Shown here piece after piece: positions 1 through 9,257 of a stretch of 35,090 nucleotides of DNA. The DNA comes from Spirochaetia bacterium (GTDB taxonomy: Bacteria; Spirochaetota; Spirochaetia; PWKH01). How positions within the stretch are numbered: the first letter of the stretch is position 1; each line of letters opens with the position of its first letter. The stretch covers positions 1 to 35,090 of the forward strand of contig SKJE01000024.1 in NCBI GenBank assembly GCA_007116075.1, written 5' to 3'. Below the pieces are notes generated by a model, which was not told the DNA's origin, did not search any database, and saw only the letters and a list, made by a program, of their open reading frames with translations. The position numbers and the translations under genes were made by a program.

Positions 1-285
1 AAGAGCATGGTCAGTTATACCGAACATACTATTACCGATCTAGATACATTGATTAAGGATGTTCAGGTTTCCCGGGCCCGGGGGTACTCGATTGATAATG
101 AAGAGGTAGAATATGGCATGAAATGCATCGCAGCTCCCATCCGGGACTACCGGAATATGGTGATCGCTGCAGTTAGCACCTCCTGGGACCTTTCCTCAAT
201 GAAGGAAGATGTTGGTGAGCGAAACATCCAGCTTGTCACGGAAACTGCCCGGGCTATCAGCATGAGAATGGGATACAGAGGATAG
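1..285 (+). CDS. IclR-family transcriptional regulator, C-terminal effector domain (5' truncated by window edge)
   Basis: Frame 1 is open from base 1. Translation ...ARGYSIDNEEVEYGMKCIAAPIRDYRNMVIAAVSTS... resembles the IclR ligand-binding domain C-terminus. Confidence 0.75.
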   Translation, partial: KSMVSYTEHTITDLDTLIKDVQVSRARGYSIDNEEVEYGMKCIAAPIRDYRNMVIAAVSTSWDLSSMKEDVGERNIQLVTETARAISMRMGYRG

Positions 286-353
286 TGTAGGACTGTCTCT
301 ACAGCTCATGCACATCTGCAGGAAGGAGAAACAGCGGTTTCATACAAAGCTCT

Positions 354-740
354 CTAGTTTCTGCGCATCAGTTTGAGCCCCATTGCTGACTGGAATACGC
401 CGATAAGAAGATATAGTACATGAAGCAGCACCACTGACCTGAGCATGATGCACTGAATGACAATCCAGAGCACCAGTACCGCTCCGAAGGCTGCAGCTAG
501 GTATCCCCTCCATTGGGGATACCTGATGCCGGTAAGCGCTCCCAGGCAGTTACCTGCACCAAGCACTATCAGGAGAAACAGCCCCGGGATAAGAAATGTA
601 TCAAAAGGAGCATGCTCCAGTGCCTCAGCACCCACCCCCATGGGGTTGAGGGGATTCACAAGGGCTGCAATACCCCCGGCAATAGCTCCGATCCCTACAA
701 ACCAGTGAATTCCCTGAAGCACCGCTGCTGTTCTCTTCAT
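354..740 (-). CDS. Small hypothetical integral membrane protein
   Basis: ORF 354..788; start placed at the internal ATG (740), which has a GGGAGGAG Shine-Dalgarno just upstream. Several hydrophobic segments. Confidence 0.6.
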   Translation of the reverse strand: MKRTAAVLQGIHWFVGIGAIAGGIAALVNPLNPMGVGAEALEHAPFDTFLIPGLFLLIVLGAGNCLGALTGIRYPQWRGYLAAAFGAVLVLWIVIQCIMLRSVVLLHVLYLLIGVFQSAMGLKLMRRN

Positions 741-759
741 TCGTCTCCTCCCGGCAGCT

Positions 760-788
760 ATCATGCACCTATCATAACGCAGCGTCAA
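760..788 (-). promoter_or_regulatory. Candidate sigma70 promoter for the 354..740 gene
   Basis: Minus strand TTGACG (783..788), 17 nt spacer, CATGAT (760..765), just upstream of SD and ATG. Confidence 0.45.
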
Positions 789-821
789 TGTACAATTGAA
801 AAGAAAATCTCACTTTTTTTC

Positions 822-850
822 TTGCCACTCCCCCGCCCTTCGGGTATGGT
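822..850 (+). promoter_or_regulatory. Candidate sigma70 promoter directly abutting the DUF1295 gene
   Basis: TTGCCA (822..827), 17 nt, TATGGT (845..850), then 6 nt to the ATG at 857; no SD visible. Confidence 0.4.
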
Positions 851-856
851 AGAAAA

Positions 857-1756
857 ATGGCAGTACAAAAACGATTTGTGGGTATTTTTTTTATCATAGT
901 GATACTCTGCTTTATAGCAGCTGTGTTGATCTTCCCCCTCGACAGTTCATCTCCATTGATGACCGTGGTCATGGTCACTCTGCTTACCTGTATAACATCC
1001 TTCATCTTCGGAATTGCGACAGGTGACTACTCCTGGACTGACCGCCTCTGGAGCACCGCTCCTGTAGGCTACGCATGGATCTATGCAGCATCTGCATCCT
1101 GGAGTCCCGGGAGCATCTTCGCCGCAATACTGGTCACCCTCTGGGGAGCTCGGCTTACGTTCAATTTTTCCCGACGGGGCGGTTACACAGGATCAGAAGA
1201 CTACCGATGGCCTATTCTGCGGAAACGCATAAAAAATTCGGTCCTCTGGCAAGCTTTTCACCTGCTCTTCATAGCGTTCTACCAGCAGGCACTTTTTATT
1301 GCCTTCACCCTTCCCCTCTACGTCATAGCCGTTCAGGATAACCAGAGTATTTCCTTTACTATGATCATATCAGCAGCAGCGATGCTCGCATTTCTCGTAC
1401 TGGAGACCCGGGCAGATCAGCAGCAGTACATCTTTCAGCAGAGCAAATATGGTCATCGGCTCAGGGTCAGGGCCTATGAAGAGGATTACAAACGGGGATT
1501 CCTCACCACTGGACTCTATGAGAAGACCCGCCACCCGAATTATCTGGGTGAACTTGGTGTCTGGTGGAGCATATACTTCATGGGAGCCTTTACCTCCGGA
1601 AGTCCGCTTCACTGGAGCATCATCGGACCGATCCTGCTGACACTGCTGTTCATTGGCTCAACGTGGTTTACCGAGAGTATCACCTCATCGAAGTACCAGG
1701 CCTACCGGCTCTATCAGCGAAGAACCTGGCCGATCTTCCCGAAATTCCGGGAGTAA
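857..1756 (+). CDS. DUF1295 / steroid 5-alpha-reductase-like membrane protein
   Basis: 299 aa multi-TM; motifs WGARLTFNFSRRGGYTGSEDYRW and TRHPNYLGELGVWWSIYF are typical of the DUF1295 family. Confidence 0.85.
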   Translation: MAVQKRFVGIFFIIVILCFIAAVLIFPLDSSSPLMTVVMVTLLTCITSFIFGIATGDYSWTDRLWSTAPVGYAWIYAASASWSPGSIFAAILVTLWGARLTFNFSRRGGYTGSEDYRWPILRKRIKNSVLWQAFHLLFIAFYQQALFIAFTLPLYVIAVQDNQSISFTMIISAAAMLAFLVLETRADQQQYIFQQSKYGHRLRVRAYEEDYKRGFLTTGLYEKTRHPNYLGELGVWWSIYFMGAFTSGSPLHWSIIGPILLTLLFIGSTWFTESITSSKYQAYRLYQRRTWPIFPKFRE

Positions 1757-1760
1757 CTCT

Positions 1761-2177
1761 ATGGACTACAACCGTTTTCGCTCCAGCAAAAGAGTATCAT
1801 TAGTCGGGAACGCAACAGCTGCAGCAATTCTGCTTGTCCTTGGTATGCTGCTGGAAGTCAAAGGATTGGTTGGCCTTTCCCTTGTTCCGGCATTCCGGGG
1901 TCTCATAGATGCAGTGATACTTTTTATGGTGTACAGACAGCCCAAGCGGATGCTCCCCCTGGTCATCTCCGAAACCGATCCCCGTATCCAGTCTGTGAAA
2001 CGGGAAGCCGACTCACTCACCCTGCGCTTTATCAGATGGGCTCTGCTCCTGCTGGCACTGGGGTATACTCTGGTACTTCCCGAAGAGATTTTCTCCGTGC
2101 TCTGGTGGATCATCACCCTCCTGGCTATCTGTTCCTACCTGCTCCAGGCTGTGCTGCTTAAGCGGTTGATGCACTAG
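1761..2177 (+). CDS. Hypothetical membrane protein, likely co-transcribed with the DUF1295 gene
   Basis: ORF 1653..2177; internal ATG at 1761 lies 4 nt after the DUF1295 stop, with GGGAG upstream. Hydrophobic segments. Confidence 0.6.
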   Translation: MDYNRFRSSKRVSLVGNATAAAILLVLGMLLEVKGLVGLSLVPAFRGLIDAVILFMVYRQPKRMLPLVISETDPRIQSVKREADSLTLRFIRWALLLLALGYTLVLPEEIFSVLWWIITLLAICSYLLQAVLLKRLMH

Positions 2178-2902
2178 GATTGATCTTTTCTCAGCAGCAG
2201 TTCAACAACCTTCTGCTCAACCGAGATCAGCTCCGGAGCGCTCAGTGAACGCTCCCGCCGGGACTGTGTGATACGGAACGTTCCGAGGATAGAAGCGGGA
2301 ACCCGGGAGAAAACCACAATTTGATCGGCTACTATCAAAGCCTCCTGGATATCATGGGTAACGAACACGGTGGTCTTCGGATACTCTTCCCACAGACGAA
2401 TAAATGAGTTAACCAATGAAATACGCAGATCAAGATCTAGGGCCTGGAAGGGCTCATCCATGAGAAGCATCTGGGAATGACTTGCAAAAGCCCTGGCTAT
2501 TGCCGAGCGCTGCCGCATTCCCCCGGAGAGTTCATGGGGATAGTAATTCCCGAAGGCTCCCAATCCCACAAGTTCAAGATAGTGTTCAGCTGCTTCAATC
2601 TGCTTCTCCGGCTCACTACCTTCGCCCTGAAGCACCAGCCTGATATTATGCTCCACGGTCCTCCATGGCAGCAGCCTTGGTTCCTGGAACAGATAGCTGA
2701 CCCGCTTCGGACGACCGATGATCTCCCCCTCCTCCTGTCGAAGAAATCCCGCCAGGATATTGAGCAGGGTAGTTTTCCCGCATCCGGATGGTCCCAGGAT
2801 AGCAGTGATCTCCCGCTCGGGCAGTTCGAGGTTGAACTGCTCAAAGACATCCAGCTGTCCAGTGGGGGTGGAGAAGCTCTTTGAGAGATTCTTAATCTCC
2901 AT
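2174..2902 (-). CDS. ABC transporter ATP-binding protein (SsuB/TauB-like)
   Basis: Walker A GPSGCGKTTLLN, signature LSGGMRQRSAIARAF, Walker B MLLMDEP, switch His in VTHDIQEAL. Confidence 0.93.
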   Translation of the reverse strand: MEIKNLSKSFSTPTGQLDVFEQFNLELPEREITAILGPSGCGKTTLLNILAGFLRQEEGEIIGRPKRVSYLFQEPRLLPWRTVEHNIRLVLQGEGSEPEKQIEAAEHYLELVGLGAFGNYYPHELSGGMRQRSAIARAFASHSQMLLMDEPFQALDLDLRISLVNSFIRLWEEYPKTTVFVTHDIQEALIVADQIVVFSRVPASILGTFRITQSRRERSLSAPELISVEQKVVELLLRKDQS

Positions 2903-3677
2903 GGGATCTCCTTCTCCTTCGATGGGGCTGCAGCAGCGGAGTCAGCAGGTCAAAAAGCAAATCACTTGCTGCGCTCAAGAGAATCGCCGAGGCAGTCCAG
3001 GCCAGCACCCCGGCGGTATCAAGATTTATCTGGGCAAACTGCATACCCGTTCCGATTCCGTGGTGCGGAATCGTCAGCACCTCAGCAGCCACCACTACCT
3101 TCCAGGTCAATCCCAAGGCGGAACGGGCTCCGGAGAGAAAGAAGGGAGTTATTGCAGGTAGCGTGATGTGCAAAAACCGCTGCCGCGGTGAAAACCGGTA
3201 TACCCAGGCCATCTCCAGCAGTTCCCGGTCAATCTCCCGCACTCCGACCATGACATTCTGGGTGACCACTGGAAGCGTCATAAGCACCGAAGCAAAAACC
3301 GGAACCTGTCCGGACTGAAACCAGATAAAGGCAAGCAGGATCACTGAAAGCACCGGTGTCGCCTTGATCACTGCCAGGAGGGGACGAAACAGCGCTTCCA
3401 CCGCTGCAAAACTTCCAGCAAGAATTCCAACTACGCTGCCCAGCAGCAGGGATATGAAAAAGCCCTGAATTCCCCGGACCAGCGTTGCGCCGAGGGCCTG
3501 GTGAAAGGATGTCCGGGATGCAAATTCAATGAGTCGAATAAAGACCTGGGAAGGAGGGGGAAGGATGATGTCGCTTACAAACTGGGATACAATCCACCAG
3601 ACAGCCAGCAGCACTGCAGAGGAGAGCAGTACTGCTGCGGTTTTTTTCTGTTTACCGGGACCAGTAGAACCGGTCAT
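2892..3677 (-). CDS. ABC transporter permease (SsuC/TauC-like)
   Basis: Multi-TM BPD_transp_1-like; EMAWVYRFSPRQRFLHITLPAITPFFLSGARSALGLTWKVVVAAE is the EAA-loop region. Start at internal ATG 3677 with GGAGG upstream. Confidence 0.92.
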   Translation of the reverse strand: MTGSTGPGKQKKTAAVLLSSAVLLAVWWIVSQFVSDIILPPPSQVFIRLIEFASRTSFHQALGATLVRGIQGFFISLLLGSVVGILAGSFAAVEALFRPLLAVIKATPVLSVILLAFIWFQSGQVPVFASVLMTLPVVTQNVMVGVREIDRELLEMAWVYRFSPRQRFLHITLPAITPFFLSGARSALGLTWKVVVAAEVLTIPHHGIGTGMQFAQINLDTAGVLAWTASAILLSAASDLLFDLLTPLLQPHRRRRRSHGD

Positions 3678-4641
3678 CGGGCAGGGCTCCTCCCACCGAT
3701 GAGCTCTCAAACTGATAGAGCACCTGGAGAAAATCAGCTACTGATTCCCGGGCATGCTCCATGGGCTCAAAGGTCAGACCGCTGTTCGGAATCGCAGGGC
3801 GGGCCATAGCTGCTGTGAGAATACCCTTTTGCTCAATGATCACCGAAGCTTCTTCAGGATTGGCATAGGTCCACTGGATGGATGCTGCTATCTCACCAAA
3901 AAGCTCCTGGATGATCCGGGGATCCCCATCAAGCAGGGCATCGCTCACCACCAGGACCGTCATGGGATACACTGCATCGGTATCCTGAATCTCCTGCCAA
4001 GCAGACTGGTAATCAAGCACACGGTGTACTTGCTCTCCGCCGGAGAGATCCGCCATGGTGGCAAAGGGCTCCGGAACTACGATGTGATCCACCCTGCCGG
4101 CTATCATCATCTGGGCGAGCTGGGGGGCACTGGTGATGCTGTAGTTCAACAGTACATCACCGGCTATCCCCTTCTCTTCAAGGATGAACTGGGTCAGGTA
4201 GTCCGGGGTGGCACCCCGGGCGGACACATGGAGCTCCCGTCCAGAAAGATCATCCCAGGTGGTGACAGAGCGATCCCTGCTGAGCAGGTGAATCATCCCC
4301 AGGCCGGTGACCGCAGCCGGGCGGAAGGGAAGCCCCCGGTTATACACCACAGAGGCGAGGTTAACCGGAAGAAGGGCCGCATCAAGTTCCCCTGAGGCCA
4401 TGCGGGCAACTGCTTCATTGGGAGAGGGCAGCACCTGAGTTTCAAAGGATATCAGGTCCCCCTGGGCTCCCTCACCGAGAATCCGGGCCAATCCGAACCC
4501 GGTGGGACCCTGGAGCGCTGCGATACGAATTACCTGCTTTTCCGGCTGCTGCACCTGGTCCTGGACTCCCTGAGCTCCAAGGCTAAAGGTGATGCCGAAG
4601 AGCATCAGCAGGATAAGAAACTTGGATATATTGGTTCTCAT
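3652..4641 (-). CDS. ABC transporter substrate-binding protein (NMT1/SsuA-like)
   Basis: N-terminal signal peptide MRTNISKFLILLMLFGITFSLGAQG without a lipobox Cys; periplasmic-binding fold; adjacent permease and ATPase. Confidence 0.87.
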   Translation of the reverse strand: MRTNISKFLILLMLFGITFSLGAQGVQDQVQQPEKQVIRIAALQGPTGFGLARILGEGAQGDLISFETQVLPSPNEAVARMASGELDAALLPVNLASVVYNRGLPFRPAAVTGLGMIHLLSRDRSVTTWDDLSGRELHVSARGATPDYLTQFILEEKGIAGDVLLNYSITSAPQLAQMMIAGRVDHIVVPEPFATMADLSGGEQVHRVLDYQSAWQEIQDTDAVYPMTVLVVSDALLDGDPRIIQELFGEIAASIQWTYANPEEASVIIEQKGILTAAMARPAIPNSGLTFEPMEHARESVADFLQVLYQFESSSVGGALPDDRFYWSR

Positions 4642-4656
4642 AGATACCTCTTTATG

Positions 4657-5892
4657 TTACTTCACTGTCACCCGAAAAAACCGTTTTTTTCCCGCCCTCA
4701 GCAGCAGTTCATTCTCCTGCAGCAGACTCATATCCACCACAGCATTGATATCTGAGATGACAGTATCGAAAACCCTTGCACCCCCCTGGGTCACAAGCCT
4801 CCGTGCGTCCCCGCGGGACGAGCACAGTTTAGTCATGGCAAAGAGTTCAACTACATTGATTCCCGCTTCCAGATCACTACGCTCCACTGCTACTGAGGGA
4901 ATAGAATCCCTGCTTTGGACACCCGCCTGAAAGGCGGCAAGAGCTGCTTCCCTGGCCTGGTCAGCCTCATCCTTCCCGTGAATGATCGAAGTCTGTTCGT
5001 AGGCGAGGCGTTCCTTGGCACGGTTCAGTTCCCCGCCTGTGAGCTGCTCGTACTCGGCAATCTCCTCGAGGGGCATAAAGGTAAAGAGCTTCATGAAACG
5101 GATTACATCCGCATCGGCAACATTTCGCCAGTACTGAAAGAAATCATAGGGGGTGAAGAGTTCCGGAGAGAGAAATACAGCTCCCTGCTCGGTTTTCCCC
5201 ATCTTCTTTCCGTCCGACCGGGTCACCAGATGAAAGGTAAGCCCGTATACTTCAGCTCCTTCAATCCTGCGGATAAGTTCCATACCTGCCACAATATTGC
5301 CCCACTGGTCGTCCCCTCCCATCTGGAGCCGGCAGCCGTAATCCTGGTAGAGCTTCAGATAGTCATAGGACTGCAGCAGCTGATAGTTAAACTCTATGAA
5401 AGAAAGCCCCTTTTCCATACGCTGCCGGTAGCTCTCAAAGGAAAGCATCCGGTTTACCGAAAAGTGGCTGCCGATATCCCGAAGGAAATCAATATATTTC
5501 AGTTTCCCGAGCCAGTCGTAGTTGTTTACCATCAGGCCGTTACCTTCTGAGAAGTCAACCACCTTGGAGAGCTGGTCCTTTATGATAACCGCATGCTCTT
5601 CAATCTGCTCAAGGGTGAGCATTTTTCGCATTTCCGTCTTGCCCGAGGGATCCCCGATCATGCCGGTACCAGCCCCGATGACGGCGACGGGATTGTGTCC
5701 TGAGCGCTGCAGGTGAGCCATGGCAAAGAAGGGAACCATATGTCCCACATGGAGACTAGCTCCGGTAGGGTCAACACCCACGTAGAAGGTGATCGGATTG
5801 GAATCCATGTAGGAACGCAGGCCGTCAAAATCGGTGCACTGCTTCACAAATCCCCGCTCCTGAAGGATGTCCAGGCCGTGCTTCTTCATCAC
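4657..5892 (-). CDS. tyrS: Tyrosyl-tRNA synthetase
   Basis: Class I HVGH motif (GASLHVGHMVPF), QMGGDDQWGNI, KMSKS-equivalent KKMGKTEQGAV, C-terminal S4-like domain. Confidence 0.97.
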   Translation of the reverse strand: MMKKHGLDILQERGFVKQCTDFDGLRSYMDSNPITFYVGVDPTGASLHVGHMVPFFAMAHLQRSGHNPVAVIGAGTGMIGDPSGKTEMRKMLTLEQIEEHAVIIKDQLSKVVDFSEGNGLMVNNYDWLGKLKYIDFLRDIGSHFSVNRMLSFESYRQRMEKGLSFIEFNYQLLQSYDYLKLYQDYGCRLQMGGDDQWGNIVAGMELIRRIEGAEVYGLTFHLVTRSDGKKMGKTEQGAVFLSPELFTPYDFFQYWRNVADADVIRFMKLFTFMPLEEIAEYEQLTGGELNRAKERLAYEQTSIIHGKDEADQAREAALAAFQAGVQSRDSIPSVAVERSDLEAGINVVELFAMTKLCSSRGDARRLVTQGGARVFDTVISDINAVVDMSLLQENELLLRAGKKRFFRVTVK

Positions 5893-7217
5893 TGCTCCCT
5901 CCTGTAGGACCGTATATCGGCTTCGATAGTCTCTTCAATCTTGTTCATCGGAATACGTATCTGCTCCATGGAGTCCCTGAAGCGCAGGGTGACCGTATCA
6001 TCATCCTTGCTCTGATAATCTACGGTAATCCCGTAGGGGGTCCCTATTTCGTCCATTCGCCGATACCGCCTGCCGATAGCTCCAGACTGATCATAGAAGG
6101 CAGCAAAACGCTCACGCAGCCGAAGTTCCAGCTTTTTTGCAAGGTCCGCCAGTCCGTCCTTTTTCACCAGGGGAAATACTCCGACAGTGATTGGAGCTAA
6201 AGCTGGATGAAAGTGCATCACCGTCCGGGTATCCCCTCCCTCAAGCTGCTGTTCCTCGTAGGCATCGGAGAGTACCATAAGCACCGTCCTGGTAAGACCT
6301 GCGGAGGTCTCAATCACGTAGGGCACATAGCGTTCCCGGGTTTCGGGATCAAGGTAGGTGAGATCCTTACCGGAATATTCCTGGTGCCGTCCGAGGTCGA
6401 AATCGGTTCGTGAGTGGATCCCCTCCAGCTCCTGCCAGCCCATGGGAAACTGGTACTCGATATCAAAGGCTGCCTTGGCATAGTGGGCGAGCTCATCCGG
6501 CCCATGCTCTTCAAAACGGAGCCGGTCTGAGCGGATTCCCAGCCTTCGGTAATACTCAATCCTACTGTTCTTCCAGTAGTCGAACCAGGTCTCGTCTTCA
6601 CCGGGTTTCACAAAAAACTGCATCTCCAGCTGCTCAAACTCACAGGTCCTAAAAATAAAGCTTTTGGTGGTCACCTCATTCCTGAATGCCTTCCCGACCT
6701 GGGCAATACCGAAGGGTATCTTTACCCGGCTTGTCTGAAGCACGTTCTTGAAGTTCACGAATATTCCCTGGGCGGTTTCAGGACGCAGGTAGACAAGAGA
6801 TCCTTCATTCTTCACACTTCCCAGATGGGTAGAGAACATGAGGTTGAAGTCCCTCGGTTCGGTAAAGGTTCCGGAATTTCCGCAGACCGGACAGGGAGCA
6901 TTGAGATCCACATGGTCGGCCCGGAACCGGCTCTGGCATTTCCGGCAGTCCACCAGGGGATCGGTAAAATTAGCTACATGACCGGATGCCTCCCATACCT
7001 TGGGATGCATCATGATCGCCGCATCAAGTCCAACAATGTCCGACTGGATCTGGGTCATCTCCCTCCACCAGTAATCCCGGATTCTGTTCTTCAGCTCAAC
7101 CCCCATGGGGCCGTAGTCCCAGGCTCCGGAGAGCCCGCCGTAGATTTCGCTCGATTGATATACAAATCCCCTGCGCTTACAGAGAGATACCAGTTGTTCC
7201 ATGGTGACCTGTGACAT
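5889..7217 (-). CDS. glyQS: Glycyl-tRNA synthetase (alpha2, eukaryote/archaea-like type)
   Basis: LCKRRGFVYQSSEIYGGLSGAWDYGPMGVELKNRIRDYWW, RPETAQGIFVNFKNVL and EFEQLEMQFF are class II GlyRS motifs. Confidence 0.97.
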   Translation of the reverse strand: MSQVTMEQLVSLCKRRGFVYQSSEIYGGLSGAWDYGPMGVELKNRIRDYWWREMTQIQSDIVGLDAAIMMHPKVWEASGHVANFTDPLVDCRKCQSRFRADHVDLNAPCPVCGNSGTFTEPRDFNLMFSTHLGSVKNEGSLVYLRPETAQGIFVNFKNVLQTSRVKIPFGIAQVGKAFRNEVTTKSFIFRTCEFEQLEMQFFVKPGEDETWFDYWKNSRIEYYRRLGIRSDRLRFEEHGPDELAHYAKAAFDIEYQFPMGWQELEGIHSRTDFDLGRHQEYSGKDLTYLDPETRERYVPYVIETSAGLTRTVLMVLSDAYEEQQLEGGDTRTVMHFHPALAPITVGVFPLVKKDGLADLAKKLELRLRERFAAFYDQSGAIGRRYRRMDEIGTPYGITVDYQSKDDDTVTLRFRDSMEQIRIPMNKIEETIEADIRSYRREQ

Positions 7218-7223
7218 CTTGTT

Positions 7224-8690
7224 TTACTCCTCAATAGTATCCAGCAAACGGACAGCTGCCTCTATACGGGACAGAGTCCGCTTCAATCCTAACAGTTTCA
7301 GTGATTCAAATAAAGGCGGGGAAATCCTGCTTCCCGTAACTGCCACCCGCAGGGGCATGAGCATCGCTCCCAGTTTTACTCCCATGGATTCACTCTCAGC
7401 CTTGAAAAGCTCCTCCAGCTGTTCGACGGAGTACTGGTCCATATCCTCAAGCAGCTCAAGACTTCTCTTAAGCACCCTGGAAGCGTCCTTGGCAGTATGC
7501 TTCTTTGGAATGAGCTGATCAGCGGGAGGTACCGGAATCTCCTGGAAGAGAAACCTGGTCATCTCCCCAACATCCTGAAGCAGGTGAAGCCGCTGTTTTA
7601 TCAGCGGCAGGGCTGAGGCGAGGATATCGAACTGCTCCTGTGTAACAGGGTTATCCACAACCTGCTGTTCTTCTAAAAAGGGAAGCAGCAGTTCCGTCAG
7701 CTGAGCATCTGAGCACTTCCGGATATACTGTCCGTTAAACCATTCCAGTTTCTTGTAGTCAAACACACCGGGGGCCTTATTGAGCTTCTCCAGGGTAAAG
7801 AGCTCCTTCAGTTCCTGAAGGGTAAAAAACTCCCGCTGGTCATCATAGCTCCACCCCAGGAGGCTGATATAGTTAATCATCGCCTCGCTCAGATACCCCT
7901 TAGTCCGGAAGTCCCGAACTGCAGTGGATCCGTGGCGCTTTGACAGCTTCTGGCCGTCCTTACCCATCACCATGGGCAGATGGCAGTACAGCGGAGGATC
8001 CCACCCGAATGCTTCGTAGAGGAGCACATGCAGCGGTCCTGAAGGAATCCACTCCTGGGCCCGCATGATGTGGGTAATACCCATAAGATGATCATCCACC
8101 ACATTGGCCAGATGATAGGTGGGGTACCCATCTGATTTCAGCAGCACCGGATCGGGATTCACATCACTGTTCTTCCGGGTAATCGTACCCATCAGCAGGT
8201 CCGTGAAGGATGTCTTGCCCTCAATGGGCACCTTCAGCCGGACAACCGGTTGGGCTGCCCCATCCTCAGGGGGAGCATCAAGATCCCTACAGCGCCGATC
8301 ATAGCCTTTGAAGGAGGACTTTGTCTTATCCTGCTGGGCTCTCACCTGTTCCAGCCGTTCAGTCGTACAGTAACAGTAGTAGGCCAATCCCTTCCGGACC
8401 AGCTCTTCAGCATAACCCTTGTACAGCTCCAGCCTCTGGGACTGTACATATGGTCCTAGATCTCCCCCGACAAGCGGTCCCTCATCCCAGGTGATACCGA
8501 ACCAGTTGAGGGTGTCATAGAGATCCTGAAGGGCCTCTTCGCTGTAGCGCTCCTGATCAGTGTCCTCGATACGGAGGATAAAGGATCCCCCCTGGCTTCT
8601 GGCAAAGAGATAATTAAACAGTGCAGTTCGTACTCCGCCGATATGCTGCAGTCCTGTGGGGGACGGAGCATAACGTACCCTGACGCTCAT
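7224..8690 (-). CDS. gltX: Glutamyl-tRNA synthetase
   Basis: RYAPSPTGLQHIGGVRTALFNYLFAR (HIGH motif), GQKLSKRHGST (KMSKS motif), 488 aa. Confidence 0.97.
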   Translation of the reverse strand: MSVRVRYAPSPTGLQHIGGVRTALFNYLFARSQGGSFILRIEDTDQERYSEEALQDLYDTLNWFGITWDEGPLVGGDLGPYVQSQRLELYKGYAEELVRKGLAYYCYCTTERLEQVRAQQDKTKSSFKGYDRRCRDLDAPPEDGAAQPVVRLKVPIEGKTSFTDLLMGTITRKNSDVNPDPVLLKSDGYPTYHLANVVDDHLMGITHIMRAQEWIPSGPLHVLLYEAFGWDPPLYCHLPMVMGKDGQKLSKRHGSTAVRDFRTKGYLSEAMINYISLLGWSYDDQREFFTLQELKELFTLEKLNKAPGVFDYKKLEWFNGQYIRKCSDAQLTELLLPFLEEQQVVDNPVTQEQFDILASALPLIKQRLHLLQDVGEMTRFLFQEIPVPPADQLIPKKHTAKDASRVLKRSLELLEDMDQYSVEQLEELFKAESESMGVKLGAMLMPLRVAVTGSRISPPLFESLKLLGLKRTLSRIEAAVRLLDTIEE

Positions 8691-8754
8691 AGCTCACCTC
8701 TTTTTATTATAGGATAGAGAAATATGGTTTATGTATACAGGAAAAAATGAGTTA

Positions 8755-9177
8755 TTACAATAGATTGGGAGGTCTTTGCAGCCTCTGGTCCAGCAGATCT
8801 GACATGGCCTGGAACAGCTGCTCCACCAGCATATCCTCTTTGATCTCCCGGTCACTCCATCGAGGTTCGATTGTATAAAAAGAGCCGTCGGATCCATCCA
8901 CACAGAAAAGCACCCACTGCACACCCGCAGTATCATCGAGTCCTTCAAGGCAGCAGAGCATGTCATTGCTCGTTGCTGCTGCCTGATCACCTTCATCTTC
9001 AGTAACTACCTCAATTGGACTGAAGGTGAACATTCCCAGGACTGAGATAAGCGGACGGATATATTGCTCCCGGGTAATCGCTGAAGTTCTCAGAAGAACC
9101 CTCACCGAAGCAGTCTCCTGAAAACGCTCAAACAGGTAAGTATCATTGTTGTAAGGCTCATCTGATATATCTTGCAC
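8755..9177 (-). CDS. Hypothetical protein
   Basis: 140 aa ORF with GTG start, GAGGAG SD and a good upstream promoter; no family recognised. Confidence 0.6.
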   Translation of the reverse strand: MQDISDEPYNNDTYLFERFQETASVRVLLRTSAITREQYIRPLISVLGMFTFSPIEVVTEDEGDQAAATSNDMLCCLEGLDDTAGVQWVLFCVDGSDGSFYTIEPRWSDREIKEDMLVEQLFQAMSDLLDQRLQRPPNLL

Positions 9178-9194
9178 GACAACTCCTCACAGTA

Positions 9195-9223
9195 ATTTTA
9201 TACGCACCCCTATTATATGTCAA
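9195..9223 (-). promoter_or_regulatory. Sigma70 promoter for the 8755..9177 gene
   Basis: Minus strand TTGACA (9218..9223), 17 nt, TAAAAT (9195..9200). Confidence 0.65.
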
Positions 9224-9257
9224 CAAAACCAGACTCATGATACATTTTAATAACACC

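Noticed and set aside
3754-4395. 213 aa plus-strand ORF antisense to the ABC substrate-binding gene
   Set aside because: Shadow ORF; the opposing strand encodes a signal-peptide-bearing binding protein in an operon.
4915-5550. 211 aa plus-strand ORF antisense to tyrS
   Set aside because: Shadow ORF overlapping conserved TyrS motifs.
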